A stretch of 64,000 nucleotides of DNA from Cellulomonas humilata (GCF_030814415.1 NZ_JAUSVB010000006.1:339589-403588); one strand, 5' to 3'. Shown: positions 49,137 through 57,777, numbered from the stretch's first letter. A program made the numbers and translations. The notes: generated by a model from the letters alone, not told the origin.

Positions 49137-51010
49137 TCACCGGCCGACGGCGTAGCCCTGCATTCCCCGCGGGTTCGCCGCCGCCACCAGCAGCCCGTCC
49201 GACCGCACCCCCGCCGCGCTGAGCCGCCCGAGCTCCCACGGCCCGACGGTCTCCACCTGGTGTCCGCGGTCCGCGAGCGCGTCCAGGACGTCGGCCCCGA
49301 GCCGGGACTCGGCGACGAGTCCGCGGGGCGTGTGGGTGCGCGGGTAGAACGATCCGGGCACGTGCGTCGAGTGCCAGGCCGGCGCGTCGATGGACGCCTG
49401 CAGGCCGGCGCCGCCGACGAGGTGACGCAGCAAGAACGGCACCGGCCACTGGTCCTGCTGGTCGCCGCCGGGCGTGCCGAACGCGACGCCTGAGCCGTCG
49501 TCGTCGAGCAGCAGCGCGGGGCTCAACGTGGTCCGCGGGCGCCTGCCCGGGGCCAGGCTGTTGGGCAGCCCCGGCTCGAGCCAGAACATCTGCGCGCGGG
49601 TCGGCAGAGCGAACCCGAGGCCGGGGACGACCGGGCTCGACTGCAGCCAGCCGCCCGACGGCGTCGCCGACACCCGGTTGCCCCACCGGTCGACGACGTC
49701 CACGTGGCACGTGTCGCCCGGGCTCAGCCCGATCGGGGAGACGGTCGGTTCGCCGACGCCGGGCGCGGACTCTGCCCGAGCCGCCCACAGGGCCGCGGCG
49801 ACGTGGGGGACGCGCCCGTCGGGCGAGCCCGGTAGGAGCCCTTCGGAGGCCTCGGAGCCGACGAGCCGCGCGCGCTCGGCCGCGTATGCGCCGGAGAGCA
49901 GGGTGTCCAGCGGGACGTCGTCGACGTCGCCGTACCAGGCCTCGCGGTCGGCGAACGCGAGCTTGGCCACCTCGACGACGGTGTGCACGAGCTCGACGGT
50001 GTCGTTGGTGCGCACGAGATCCGCGACGCCGAGCGCCTCGAGCATCGCGAGCTGTTGCAGGAGCACCGGTCCCTGCCCCCAGGCCGCGGTCTTGTGGATG
50101 GTCCGGCCGGCGAACCGCAGCGACGTCGTCGGCTCCTCGGTCGCCCGCCAGCCGGCCAGGTCCGACGCCCGCAGCAGCCCGGTGTGACGTCGGCCCGACG
50201 AGTCCTGCACGGCGACGCCCGACTGGAACGCGTCGACGGCCTCGGCGACGAAGCCCTCGTAGAACGCGTGCCGCGCAGCCTCGATCTGCGCCTCGCGCGA
50301 GCCGCTGCCCACCAGGAGGCGCTCGAACGTGTCGGCGAGCGCGGGGTTGCTGAACCGGGCGCCCGCCGTCGGGACCTCACCGTGCGGGAGGTAGACCGCG
50401 GCGGACGTCGGCCAGTGCTCGGTGAGCTGCTGCGCGACCGTCGCGATCGTGCGCGAGGCGGCGCGGACCAGCGGATAGCCGTCGCGCGCGTAGCCGATGG
50501 CCGGGGCGAGGACGTCGGCCAGTGCTCGGTGAGCTGCTGCGCGACCGTCGCGATCGTGCGCGAGGCGGCGCGGACCAGCGGATAGCCGTCGCGCGCGTAG
50601 CCGATGGCCGGGGCGAGGACGTCGGCCAGCGGGAGGGTGCCGTACCGCGCGAGCAGGTCGAGCCAGGCGCCGAACGCCCCGGGGACCACCGCGGCGAGGT
50701 GCCCGGTGCCGGGGACGAGGTCCAGGCCCAGGTCCCGGTAGGTGTCGATGGTCGCGGCGGCGGGCGCGGTGCCCTGCCCGCAGATCACGAAGGTGTGCCC
50801 GTCGTCGGCGCGGTGGCCGATGATCGGGGCGTCGCCGCCGGGGCCGTTCAGGTGTGGCTCGACGACGCTCAGCGTGAAGCCGGCGGCCACCGCGGCGTCG
50901 AACGCGTTGCCGCCGGCCTCCAGGATCCGCATCCCGACCGACGACGCGAGCCAGTGGGTGGAGGCGACCATGCCGAAGGTTCCGACGAGCTCGGGGCGGG
51001 TGGTGAACAC
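49137..51010 (-). pseudogene. Gamma-glutamyltransferase-family gene broken by a 107-bp tandem duplication
   Basis: The N-terminal part (from GTG 51010: GTFGMVASTHWLASS, ILEAGGNAFDAAVAAGF) and the C-terminal part (GDTCHVDVVDRWGN with the putative Thr nucleophile, then AFGTPGGDQQDQWP) are both well-formed GGT-family sequence, but lie in different frames. The shift happens exactly at a duplicated 107-bp block. Removing one copy gives 1767 bases, 588 codons plus stop, with no other defect visible. The gene as given cannot make the full protein. It would otherwise be a cytoplasmic or leaderless GGT-like (YwrD-type) hydrolase. A sequencing or assembly error is possible. Confidence 0.85.
50404..50617. 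repeat. Perfect 107-bp tandem direct duplication
   Basis: Bases 50404-50510 and 50511-50617 are identical by eye. The 12-base word gacgtcggccag occurs at both block starts and again at 50618, so the duplication is flanked by a microhomology typical of slippage or unequal crossover. As 107 is not a multiple of three, it shifts the frame of the host gene. Confidence 0.9.
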
Positions 51011-51114
51011 CTCTCGATCTTGCCCCACGGCACCGTCCGAACACCGGGCGAACGGTCGGTGAACTCCGGTCGATCCGCGGCGTACGGGCGTTGACCTGCG
51101 CGGATACTCTCCGG

Positions 51115-52137
51115 GTGCATGCAGACCTGACGCTCCTGACCCAGCGCCTCGGCAACGCCGTCGGCGGGTACAAGGTGGCCGCCACGACCACCGTCGCCGA
51201 CCTGGCCCACGCCGTCGACGTGGTCGACGCCGGGATGCCCGTGGCACGGCTCGAGCTGATCTTCCGCTCGCCGCACGTGGCCAGCGTCGCGGTGCGGGAC
51301 CCGGACGACGACCGACGCATCGGGCTGGTCACGCGCACGCGGTTCACCGCGGCGATGACCGGTCGTCTCGGGTTCGGCCGCGCGGTACTTGCCCGCCGCG
51401 GGACGGACGAGCTGACCGACTGGGGCCCCATGGTGGTCCCTCCGACCGCGCCGGTCTCCGAGGTGGCCGTGCGCGCGATGCAGCGTTTCGACGAGCGCCG
51501 GTACGACGACGTCCTCGTCGCCGACGAGTCCTGGGGCGTCGTCAGCACGGCCGACCTCGTCCGGTCGCTGTCGACCCTGCTGGCGGTGCGGTCGCTGCAC
51601 GACCCGCTGACCGCCCTGCCGCACCGGTCGATGGCCATGCACGAGCTCACCCGGCGGTGCGCCGAGAGCGCCGGCACCGGCGCGCGGGTGGTCGTCGTCC
51701 TGCTCGACATCGCGGGGTTCTCCCGGCTCAACTCGACGTACGGCCCGGCGGTCGGCGACATCGTCCTCGCGGGAGTCGGCGCCCGGCTGGCCGGCGGGCT
51801 GCCGGGGGGATGCCAGGCCGCACGGACGGCGGGCGACGAGTTCGCGGTCATCGCCTCGCTCCCCGGGGTGGCGTCCGACCAGCACGCCGCGGCGCTCGTC
51901 GACGGCCTGCGGCGGGACGTCCTCGCGCTGCTCGCGCAGCCGCAGGCCGGCATCGACCCGTCGGCGTGGCCGGCCTTCCACTCCGCGGCGGCGTTCTCCG
52001 GCCTCGGGTCGGCCGACGCGGAGCACCTCGTCGCGTCGGCCCAGCGTCGGCTGCGCTCTGCGAAGGAGTCCGCGTCGGTGGGCGGCGGTCTGGCCGACGA
52101 GCTGCGCGGCATCCTCACGGGCGACCTCGGGGTCTGA
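51115..52137 (+). CDS. CBS-like plus GGDEF-like signalling protein
   Basis: 340 residues from a GTG; no clear ribosome binding site. Residues 20-165 look like a CBS-type ligand pair (VRDPDDDRRIGLVTR, PMVVPPTAPVSEVAVRAM, VLVADESWGVVSTADLV). A GGDEF domain follows: DPLTALPHR, LLDIAGFSRLN and the signature as AGDEFAVIA. The first Gly of GGDEF is Ala, a substitution seen in some active and some degenerate cyclases. The domain is followed by an irregular C-terminus. Possible diguanylate cyclase or GTP/c-di-GMP sensor. No EAL domain and no membrane segment. Divergent from the broken GGT gene. Confidence 0.8.
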   Translation: MHADLTLLTQRLGNAVGGYKVAATTTVADLAHAVDVVDAGMPVARLELIFRSPHVASVAVRDPDDDRRIGLVTRTRFTAAMTGRLGFGRAVLARRGTDELTDWGPMVVPPTAPVSEVAVRAMQRFDERRYDDVLVADESWGVVSTADLVRSLSTLLAVRSLHDPLTALPHRSMAMHELTRRCAESAGTGARVVVVLLDIAGFSRLNSTYGPAVGDIVLAGVGARLAGGLPGGCQAARTAGDEFAVIASLPGVASDQHAAALVDGLRRDVLALLAQPQAGIDPSAWPAFHSAAAFSGLGSADAEHLVASAQRRLRSAKESASVGGGLADELRGILTGDLGV

Positions 52138-52183
52138 CAGTTGCGGACTCGTCTCACCAAGTCATAGGGTCCTGCGACTGGTG

Positions 52184-52197
52184 TTGATACGTGTCAA
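52184..52197. promoter_or_regulatory. Palindrome upstream of the GH64 glucanase
   Basis: TTGATACGTGTCAA, a 14-bp near-perfect palindrome (one mismatched pair) with a central CG, 40 bases before the glucanase start. Its form suits a LacI/ROK-type regulator but differs from the other boxes in the window. Confidence 0.5.
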
Positions 52198-52237
52198 CGC
52201 GGGTGGGGATGCCGGCAATGTGATGAGGAGCGGGTCA

Positions 52238-53836
52238 ATGAGGACCAGCAGACGCGTGATCGGAGCGCTCAGTGCGCTCGCGGTCGCAGTGACGACGATG
52301 GTGGCCGCGGCCGCAGGAGCACAGGCGGTGGGCCCTGACCGGCTCCCGCTGACCATCACCAACTCGAGCGGCCGCGGTGAGGCGGTCTACGTCTACGTGC
52401 TCGGCACCAACCTGAGCACGGGCCGGCTCGGCTACGTCAACGCGGGCGGCACGTTCACCGCGTGGCCCGCGGGGTCGAACCCGCCGTCGGCCGCGCCCGA
52501 CGTGTCCATCGCCGGACCGGGCAACGGCGGCAGCACCACCATCCAGGTGCCGCGCGGCATCTCCGGCCGCGTGTACTTCTCGCTCGGCGAGAAGCTGAAG
52601 TTCTTCCTCACGCCGGACGGGCTCGTGCAGCCGGCGCCGTGGGCGAGCGGGGACGCCAACCACCAGATCCTGTTCGACTGGAGCGAGTTCACGTACAACG
52701 ACGCCGGGCTGTGGCTGAACAGCTCGCAGGTCGACATGTTCGCCGTGCCGCACACCGTCACGGTGACCGGTGCGCAGGGCACCCGACGGTCCGGCGACCT
52801 CGTCGCCAACGGCCGCGACAACACGATCAACCAGATCGCCGCCCAGTCCGGGTGGGCGAACACCGTGGTCAAGCGCTCGGACGGCACCGTCCTGCGGGTG
52901 CTCGCCCCCGGCAAGGCGGCGGGCGCCGGCCTGATGAGCGCGACCTACCTCGACCCGTACATCGCGTCGGCGTGGAACGCGTACACCGGCAAGACGCTTA
53001 CGGTCGTCCCGTTCGGCGACCAGCCCAACCTCAAGTACTTCGGCCGGACCTCGGGCACCACGATGACGTTCACCAATGGCTCCGGCCAGCAGGTCGCATC
53101 GTTCAACCGGCCCAGCAGCGCCGACGTGTGGGGCTGCGACGGGGCCCTGCACGCACCCAACGACCTCGTCGTCGGCCCCATCGCCCGCACCCTGTGCGCC
53201 GCCCTCAACCGCGGCACCCTCGGCACGGTCGACACCCAGCCCAGCACCGACGCGTCGGCGTTCTACAAGAGCAACCCGACCAACCAGTACGCGCGGGTCA
53301 TCCACGCGAACATGGCCGACGGGAAGGCGTACGCGTTCGCGTTCGACGACGTCGGCAACTTCGAGTCCCTGGTGCACGACGGCTCGCCGTCCGCGGCCGG
53401 GCTGATCATCCAGCCGTTCACCGGCGGTGGCACGACGAACCCGCCGCCCACCGGCAGCGGCAGCGCGCTGGTGAACGCCAACGGCATGTGCCTCGACAAC
53501 AGCGCGCAGAACACGGCCAACGGCAACAAGATCCAGATCTGGGGCTGCAACGGCACGGTCGCCCAGAAGTGGACCTTCGTGCAGGCCGGCACCACGCTGC
53601 GCGTCCAGGGCAAGTGCCTCGACATCACCGGCGGCGGCACCGCCAACGGCACCAAGGTGCAGCTGTACGACTGCAACGGCACCGGCGCGCAGGTCTGGAT
53701 CCCGCAGAACGGCGGCTACTACAACCCCGCGTCGAACCGGTGCCTGGACAACCCCGCGCACTCGACGACGCCGGGCACGCAGGTCCAGATCTGGGACTGC
53801 AACGGCGCGAACGCGCAGAAGTGGAAGCTCGGCTAG
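52238..53836 (+). CDS. Secreted GH64 beta-1,3-glucanase with CBM13
   Basis: 532 residues. Signal peptide at residues 1-31 (basic MRTSRR, hydrophobic core, AQA cleavage site). The GH64 thaumatin-like catalytic domain (about 35-395) has NHQILFDWSEFTYND carrying the expected acidic catalytic residues, VDMFAVPHTVTVTG and VWGCDGALHAPND. A Pro/Thr/Gly linker follows, then a C-terminal ricin-type CBM13 (about 410-532) with three QxW repeats (AQKW, AQVW, AQKW) and paired Cys. Expected to release laminaripentaose from fungal or algal beta-1,3-glucan outside the cell. ATG with gaggag eight bases upstream. Confidence 0.95.
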   Translation: MRTSRRVIGALSALAVAVTTMVAAAAGAQAVGPDRLPLTITNSSGRGEAVYVYVLGTNLSTGRLGYVNAGGTFTAWPAGSNPPSAAPDVSIAGPGNGGSTTIQVPRGISGRVYFSLGEKLKFFLTPDGLVQPAPWASGDANHQILFDWSEFTYNDAGLWLNSSQVDMFAVPHTVTVTGAQGTRRSGDLVANGRDNTINQIAAQSGWANTVVKRSDGTVLRVLAPGKAAGAGLMSATYLDPYIASAWNAYTGKTLTVVPFGDQPNLKYFGRTSGTTMTFTNGSGQQVASFNRPSSADVWGCDGALHAPNDLVVGPIARTLCAALNRGTLGTVDTQPSTDASAFYKSNPTNQYARVIHANMADGKAYAFAFDDVGNFESLVHDGSPSAAGLIIQPFTGGGTTNPPPTGSGSALVNANGMCLDNSAQNTANGNKIQIWGCNGTVAQKWTFVQAGTTLRVQGKCLDITGGGTANGTKVQLYDCNGTGAQVWIPQNGGYYNPASNRCLDNPAHSTTPGTQVQIWDCNGANAQKWKLG

Positions 53837-54294
53837 ACGCCGCCCTCGAAGCCCAGCTGTCGCCACGCCTCGTACGTGGCGACAGCTGCGGCGTTCGACA
53901 GGTTCATGGATCGCCGGCCGGGGAGCATCGGGATGCGCACCTGGCCGGTGATCCGGGGGTGCTCCAGCACATCGGCGGGCAGCCCGGTGGGCTCCGGTCC
54001 GAACAGGAGCACGTCGTCGGACCGGTACGCGAGGTCGGTGTGGTGCTGGGTCGCGTGGGTCGTGAAGGCGTACACCCGCCCCGGGACGGTCGCCAGCAGC
54101 GCCTCGAGGTTCTTGTGCACCACCACGTGCGCGAGGTCGTGGTAGTCGAGGCCCGCCCGGCGCAGCTTGGCCTCCGACAGGTCGAACCCGAGCGGCTCGA
54201 CCAGGTGCAGCGTCGAGCCGGTGCCGGCCGCCAGCCGGATGGCGCTGCCGGTGTTGCCGGGGATGCGGGGCTCGAAGAACGCGACGTGCAGCAC
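53833..54294 (-). CDS. trmL: tRNA (cytidine(34)-2'-O)-methyltransferase
   Basis: 153-residue SPOUT methyltransferase of the TrmL (YibK) type, modifying the wobble base of tRNA-Leu. Signatures are EPRIPGNTGSAIRLAAGTG (motif 1), LLFGPEPTGLP (motif 2) and IPMLPGRRSMNLSNAAAVATYEAWRQ (motif 3; knot region). Minimal domain length, as usual. Its stop overlaps the convergent glucanase stop. Confidence 0.95.
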   Translation of the reverse strand: MLHVAFFEPRIPGNTGSAIRLAAGTGSTLHLVEPLGFDLSEAKLRRAGLDYHDLAHVVVHKNLEALLATVPGRVYAFTTHATQHHTDLAYRSDDVLLFGPEPTGLPADVLEHPRITGQVRIPMLPGRRSMNLSNAAAVATYEAWRQLGFEGGV

Positions 54295-54322
54295 GGGCCG
54301 ATCCTACGGATAGCGTTGTCTC

Positions 54323-55348
54323 ATGCCTTTCCTTGCCGACGACGCCCGGTACGACTCGATGACCTACCGCCGGACCGGCCGCAGCGGGCTGGACCTGCCC
54401 GCGCTGTCGCTCGGCCTGTGGCACAACTTCGGTGACACGACCCCGCTGGACACCCAGCGTGCGGTCCTGCGCCGGGCGTTCGACCTCGGCATCACGCACA
54501 TCGACCTGGCCAACAACTACGGCCCGCCGTACGGCTCCGCGGAGGAGAACTTCGGCCGCATCCTCGCATCCGACCTGCGCCCGTACCGCGACGAGCTCGT
54601 CATCTCCTCCAAGGCCGGCTACGACATGTGGCCCGGCCCGTACGGCGACGGCGGCTCGCGCAAGTACCTGCTGTCCTCCCTGGACCAGTCCCTGACGCGC
54701 ATCGGCGTGGACTACGTCGACATCTTCTACTCCCACCGCCCCGACCCCTCGGTGCCGATCGAGGAGACGATGGGGGCGCTGCACACCGCCGTGACCAGCG
54801 GGAAGGCCCTGTACGCGGGCATCTCCAACTACTCGCCCGCCCAGACGCGGGTCGCGCAGCAGGTGCTCGCCGACCTGGGCACCCCGCTGCTCATCCACCA
54901 GCCCAGCTACTCGATGTTCAACCGGCACATCGAGAACGTGGCCGCCGACCAGACCGAGAGCCTGCTCGACGTCGTCGGCGAGCTGGGGATCGGCACCATC
55001 GTGTTCTCCCCGCTGGCGCAGGGTCTGCTCACCGGGCGGTACCTGTCCGGGGACGTCCCCGCCGACTCCCGCGCGGCCGTCGGCCACTTCCTCAAGCCGT
55101 CCGCCCTGTCCGAGACCTACCTGTCCCGCGCGCGAGCACTCAACGAGATCGCGGCCGACCGCGGGCAGTCGCTCGCGCAGCTGGCCCTGTCCTGGGTCCT
55201 GCGCGACGACCGCATCACCTCGGCGCTCGTCGGCGCCAGCTCGGTCGCCCAGCTCGAGGACAACGTCAAGGCCTTGAGCGCCGCGCCGCTGACGGCCGAC
55301 GAGATCGCGTCGATCGACCCGCACGCGGTCGACGGCACGGGCCGCTGA
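54323..55348 (+). CDS. Aldo-keto reductase, YghZ/Gpr-like
   Basis: 341 residues. AKR catalytic tetrad is visible: Asp and Tyr in HIDLANNYGPPYG, Lys in VISSKAGYDMWPG and His in IFYSHRPDP. The WPGPYGDGGSRKYLLSSLDQSL stretch and length match YghZ, an L-glyceraldehyde 3-phosphate reductase of the AKR14 type. NADPH-dependent, cytoplasmic. It could detoxify aldehydes from sugar catabolism. Divergent from trmL with only 28 bases between starts; no operator seen. Confidence 0.9.
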   Translation: MPFLADDARYDSMTYRRTGRSGLDLPALSLGLWHNFGDTTPLDTQRAVLRRAFDLGITHIDLANNYGPPYGSAEENFGRILASDLRPYRDELVISSKAGYDMWPGPYGDGGSRKYLLSSLDQSLTRIGVDYVDIFYSHRPDPSVPIEETMGALHTAVTSGKALYAGISNYSPAQTRVAQQVLADLGTPLLIHQPSYSMFNRHIENVAADQTESLLDVVGELGIGTIVFSPLAQGLLTGRYLSGDVPADSRAAVGHFLKPSALSETYLSRARALNEIAADRGQSLAQLALSWVLRDDRITSALVGASSVAQLEDNVKALSAAPLTADEIASIDPHAVDGTGR

Positions 55349-55395
55349 CCCGCCCGATCTACCAGATCCCCGCTGCCCCCGCCGCCGCCCGGCCG

Positions 55396-55470
55396 CCGAA
55401 CTCGTCACCCGGCGCCGAACTCGTTCGTTGCAACCGACGAGTTCGGCGCGGACTGACGAGTTCGGCGCGA
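55396..55470. repeat. Intergenic palindromic element, GCCGAACTCGT word (second copy)
   Basis: A first half-copy of the word (gccgaactcgtc, 55396-55407) is followed by a 13-bp stem (gcgccgaactcgt, 55412-55424, and complement 55437-55449) around a loop containing GTTGCAAC. A GGACTG linker (55450-55455) and a further acgagttcggcgc follow. Word, loop and linker are the same as near 21.3 kb. Confidence 0.85.
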
Positions 55471-55504
55471 GGGCGGGCAGGTGTGCGCGCCGCTGCCGAC
55501 GAGG

Positions 55505-55562
55505 TCGTGAGTTTGCGACGAGATCGTGAGTTGCAACTGACGATCTCGTCGCAAACTCACGA
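55505..55562. repeat. Large perfect palindrome, 23-bp arms
   Basis: Arms 55505-55527 and 55540-55562 are exact reverse complements (core gagtttgcgacgagatcgt). The 12-base loop contains agttgcaact, itself a palindrome, so almost all 58 bases can pair. Visibly lower in GC than its surroundings. Lies between the aldo-keto reductase and the convergent esterase gene. Confidence 0.9.
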
Positions 55563-55570
55563 TCGCGGGG

Positions 55571-55605
55571 CGGTCGGCGGTCGGCGGTCGGCGGTCGGCG
55601 GTCAG
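55571..55605. repeat. Seven-base tandem repeat
   Basis: CGGTCGG repeated four times plus a partial fifth (cggtcag), running into the stop codon region of the acetylxylan-esterase-like gene. Copy number could vary by slippage and might alter the C-terminus of that protein only if the stop were lost. Confidence 0.7.
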
Positions 55606-56570
55606 GTCGGCGGTAGGTGCTGCGTGAGCCACGTCAGCTGGCGGGCTGTGTGGTGGGCCTCGCCGCCCTCGTGGTGGTTGTACGGGTAGACCGCCATCTC
55701 CCGCGGTGCCGCGTACGCGTTGTGCGCGGCGAACGCCGTCGACGGCGGGCAGACCGTGTCGCGCAGACCTGTCGCGAACAGGGCCGGGGCGGTCGCCCGG
55801 GCGGCGTGGTGGACCCCGTCGACGTAGGCCAGGGTCCGGAGCACCTGGTCGGCGGCGCCGCGGTGGACCGCGAGGTACCGGACGATCTCGCCGTACGGGT
55901 CGGCGTCGGTGATCGCCAGGGCGCGCGGGATGTCGCAGAGGAACGGTGCGCTGACCATCACGGCGGCGAGGTCGGGCACCAGCCCGGCGACCGCGAGGGC
56001 GATCCCGCCGCCCTGGCTGTTCCCGACGACGGCCACCTGGGAGACGCCCGGCAGCGCGCGGACCGCGTCGACGGCGCGGACGGCGTCGGTGAGGACGCGG
56101 CGGTAGTAGTACGTCGCGGGGTCGAGGATGCCGCGCGTGACGAAGCCCGGGGCGGCCGGGTCGGAGCCGACGGGGTCGGGGGTGTCGCCGCCGGAGCCGT
56201 ACTGACCGCCCTGGCCGCGGGTGTCCATCAGCAGGTGTGCGTACCCGGCGGAGGCCCAGGTCAGCCGCTCCTGCGGCAGCCCGCGCCCCCGTCCGTAGCC
56301 GAGGTACTCCACCACGGCGGTCAGGTCGGAGAGCACGCCGGCGGGCCGGGTGTACCAGGCGCGCACGGGGTGCCCGTCGAACCCGGCGAACGTCACGTCC
56401 CAGGTCTCGACGAGGGTCAGCCCGGTGGCCACGGGGACGACGTCGATCAGCACGTCGTCCCGGCGGGCGTCGGCGACGGTCGACACCCAGAACTCGTCGA
56501 AGTCGTCGGGTTCGGGGACGGTGGACCGGTAACGCTCGAGCTGGTCGAGCGGGAGGTCGAACAGCGCCAC
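55602..56570 (-). CDS. Acetylxylan esterase / cephalosporin-C deacetylase family
   Basis: 322 residues from a GTG two bases after the lacI stop. AXE1-type alpha/beta-hydrolase: N-terminal LPLDQLERYRSTVPEPDDFDEFW, GYGRGRG and DTRGQGGQYG mid-protein, nucleophile in VVGNSQGGG, then DTVCPPSTAFAAHN with the Asp and NHHEGG with the catalytic His. This family removes acetyl groups from short xylo-oligosaccharides inside the cell. In one operon with the upstream LacI regulator and divergent from the GH3 glycosidase and importer, fitting xylan or similar hemicellulose use. Confidence 0.93.
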   Translation of the reverse strand: MALFDLPLDQLERYRSTVPEPDDFDEFWVSTVADARRDDVLIDVVPVATGLTLVETWDVTFAGFDGHPVRAWYTRPAGVLSDLTAVVEYLGYGRGRGLPQERLTWASAGYAHLLMDTRGQGGQYGSGGDTPDPVGSDPAAPGFVTRGILDPATYYYRRVLTDAVRAVDAVRALPGVSQVAVVGNSQGGGIALAVAGLVPDLAAVMVSAPFLCDIPRALAITDADPYGEIVRYLAVHRGAADQVLRTLAYVDGVHHAARATAPALFATGLRDTVCPPSTAFAAHNAYAAPREMAVYPYNHHEGGEAHHTARQLTWLTQHLPPT

Positions 56571-56572
56571 GG

Positions 56573-57652
56573 TCAGCCCACCGTCGCCGGGGGTGCGGTG
56601 CTCTCGCGGATCACCAGCTCGGTGCCCAGCTCGATGCGCGGGTTGGCCGGCGCCTCGCCGCGGGCCATGCCGAGCACCATGCGGGTGGCGGTGGCGGCCA
56701 TCTCGTAGAGGGGCTGGTGGATGGTGGTGAGCGGCGGACCGATCCACTCGGTGACGGGCAGGTCGTCGTAGCCGACGACGGACAGGTCCTGCGGCACCCG
56801 CAGGCCCAGCTCGCGGGCGGCGCGAAGCACGCCGAGGGCCTGGAAGTCGGAGCCCGCGAAGATCGCCGTGGGCCGGTCGGGCCGGTCGAGCAGGTCCATG
56901 CCGTGCGTGTAGCCGCCGCCGACGAAGAAGTCGCCGTACCGGACGAGCCCGGGGTCCACCGCGACGCCGGCCTCGTCGAGCGCGGTGCGGTACCCGTCGA
57001 TGCGGGCGCGGCTGCAGAGCACGTCGACCGGGCCGGAGACGACGGCGATCTTGCGGTGACCGAGGCCGAGGAGGTGACGGGTGGCCGCCAGGCCGCCCGC
57101 CCAGTTCGCGGAGCCGACGGTCGGGACGCCGGCGGGCTGCTCGCCGGCGGTGTCGACGACGACGAACGGGATCGACCGGGTCTCCAGCTGGCGGCGCTGT
57201 GCTGGGTCGAGGTCGGACAGGACGAGGATGACGCCCCGGGGGCGGCGGGCCAGCACGTCGTCGAGCCACTCCTGGCGGGGCCGGTGCGCGCCGCCCAGCT
57301 CCGAGAGCACGACGCCCAGGCGTTCGGGCCCGGCGACGGACTCGACACCCTTGATGATCTGCACGGACCAGCCGGCGTCGAGCTCGTGGAAGACGAGGTC
57401 GAGCAGGCCCGGTCCGGTCTGCGCGCGGCCCCGGCGGCGGCGGTACTGGTAGCGGTCGATGACCTCTTCGACGCGTGCGCGCGTGACCGCGGCGACGTCG
57501 GTGCGGCCGTTGAGGACCTTGGACACCGTGGGGATGGAGACGCCTGCCTCGGCGGCGATCAGGGCGATCGTCGCGGTGCTCCCAGGGACCTCGGCACCGG
57601 CCACCTCGTCGTCGGGAGCGGCGTCGGCGTCGTTGGCGCTGGTGGTCGTCAT
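56573..57652 (-). CDS. LacI-family regulator of the GH3/importer region
   Basis: 359 residues. After an acidic N-terminal tail of about 22 residues comes the helix-turn-helix ATIALIAAEAGVSIPTVSKVL, then RTDVAAVTRARVEEVIDRYQY. The effector domain ends RIELGTELVIRES. The long N-terminal extension is typical of xylan-type actinobacterial LacI regulators. It transcribes with the esterase and probably binds the AAACGTTT box in the 251-base divergent gap before the GH3 gene. Confidence 0.88.
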   Translation of the reverse strand: MTTTSANDADAAPDDEVAGAEVPGSTATIALIAAEAGVSIPTVSKVLNGRTDVAAVTRARVEEVIDRYQYRRRRGRAQTGPGLLDLVFHELDAGWSVQIIKGVESVAGPERLGVVLSELGGAHRPRQEWLDDVLARRPRGVILVLSDLDPAQRRQLETRSIPFVVVDTAGEQPAGVPTVGSANWAGGLAATRHLLGLGHRKIAVVSGPVDVLCSRARIDGYRTALDEAGVAVDPGLVRYGDFFVGGGYTHGMDLLDRPDRPTAIFAGSDFQALGVLRAARELGLRVPQDLSVVGYDDLPVTEWIGPPLTTIHQPLYEMAATATRMVLGMARGEAPANPRIELGTELVIRESTAPPATVG

Positions 57653-57763
57653 GGTGCGTGGTCCCGGTCTGCTCGTCGCAACTATCGGCCGAACGTAGCA
57701 CTGACCAGGTGCTCCGCCCAGCACTGTCCGGAGATCTCATCCGCTCCCAGCAGCGCTCCGAAT

Positions 57764-57777
57764 GAGAAACGTTTGCC
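57764..57777. promoter_or_regulatory. LacI-type operator before the GH3 operon
   Basis: GAGAAACGTTTGCC with a perfect AAACGTTT core in the lacI/GH3 divergent gap. The rest of the gap holds an inverted TATCGA/TCGATA pair (57838-57857) and CGATACTTTCG at 57853-57863, which is close to a CGAAACTTTCG-type xylan-promoter motif described in streptomycetes; that resemblance is weak. Confidence 0.55.

Noticed and set aside
51091..51108. TTGACC...GATACT as a promoter for the CBS-GGDEF gene
   Set aside because: The two hexamers are only 6 bases apart, far from the needed 16-19.
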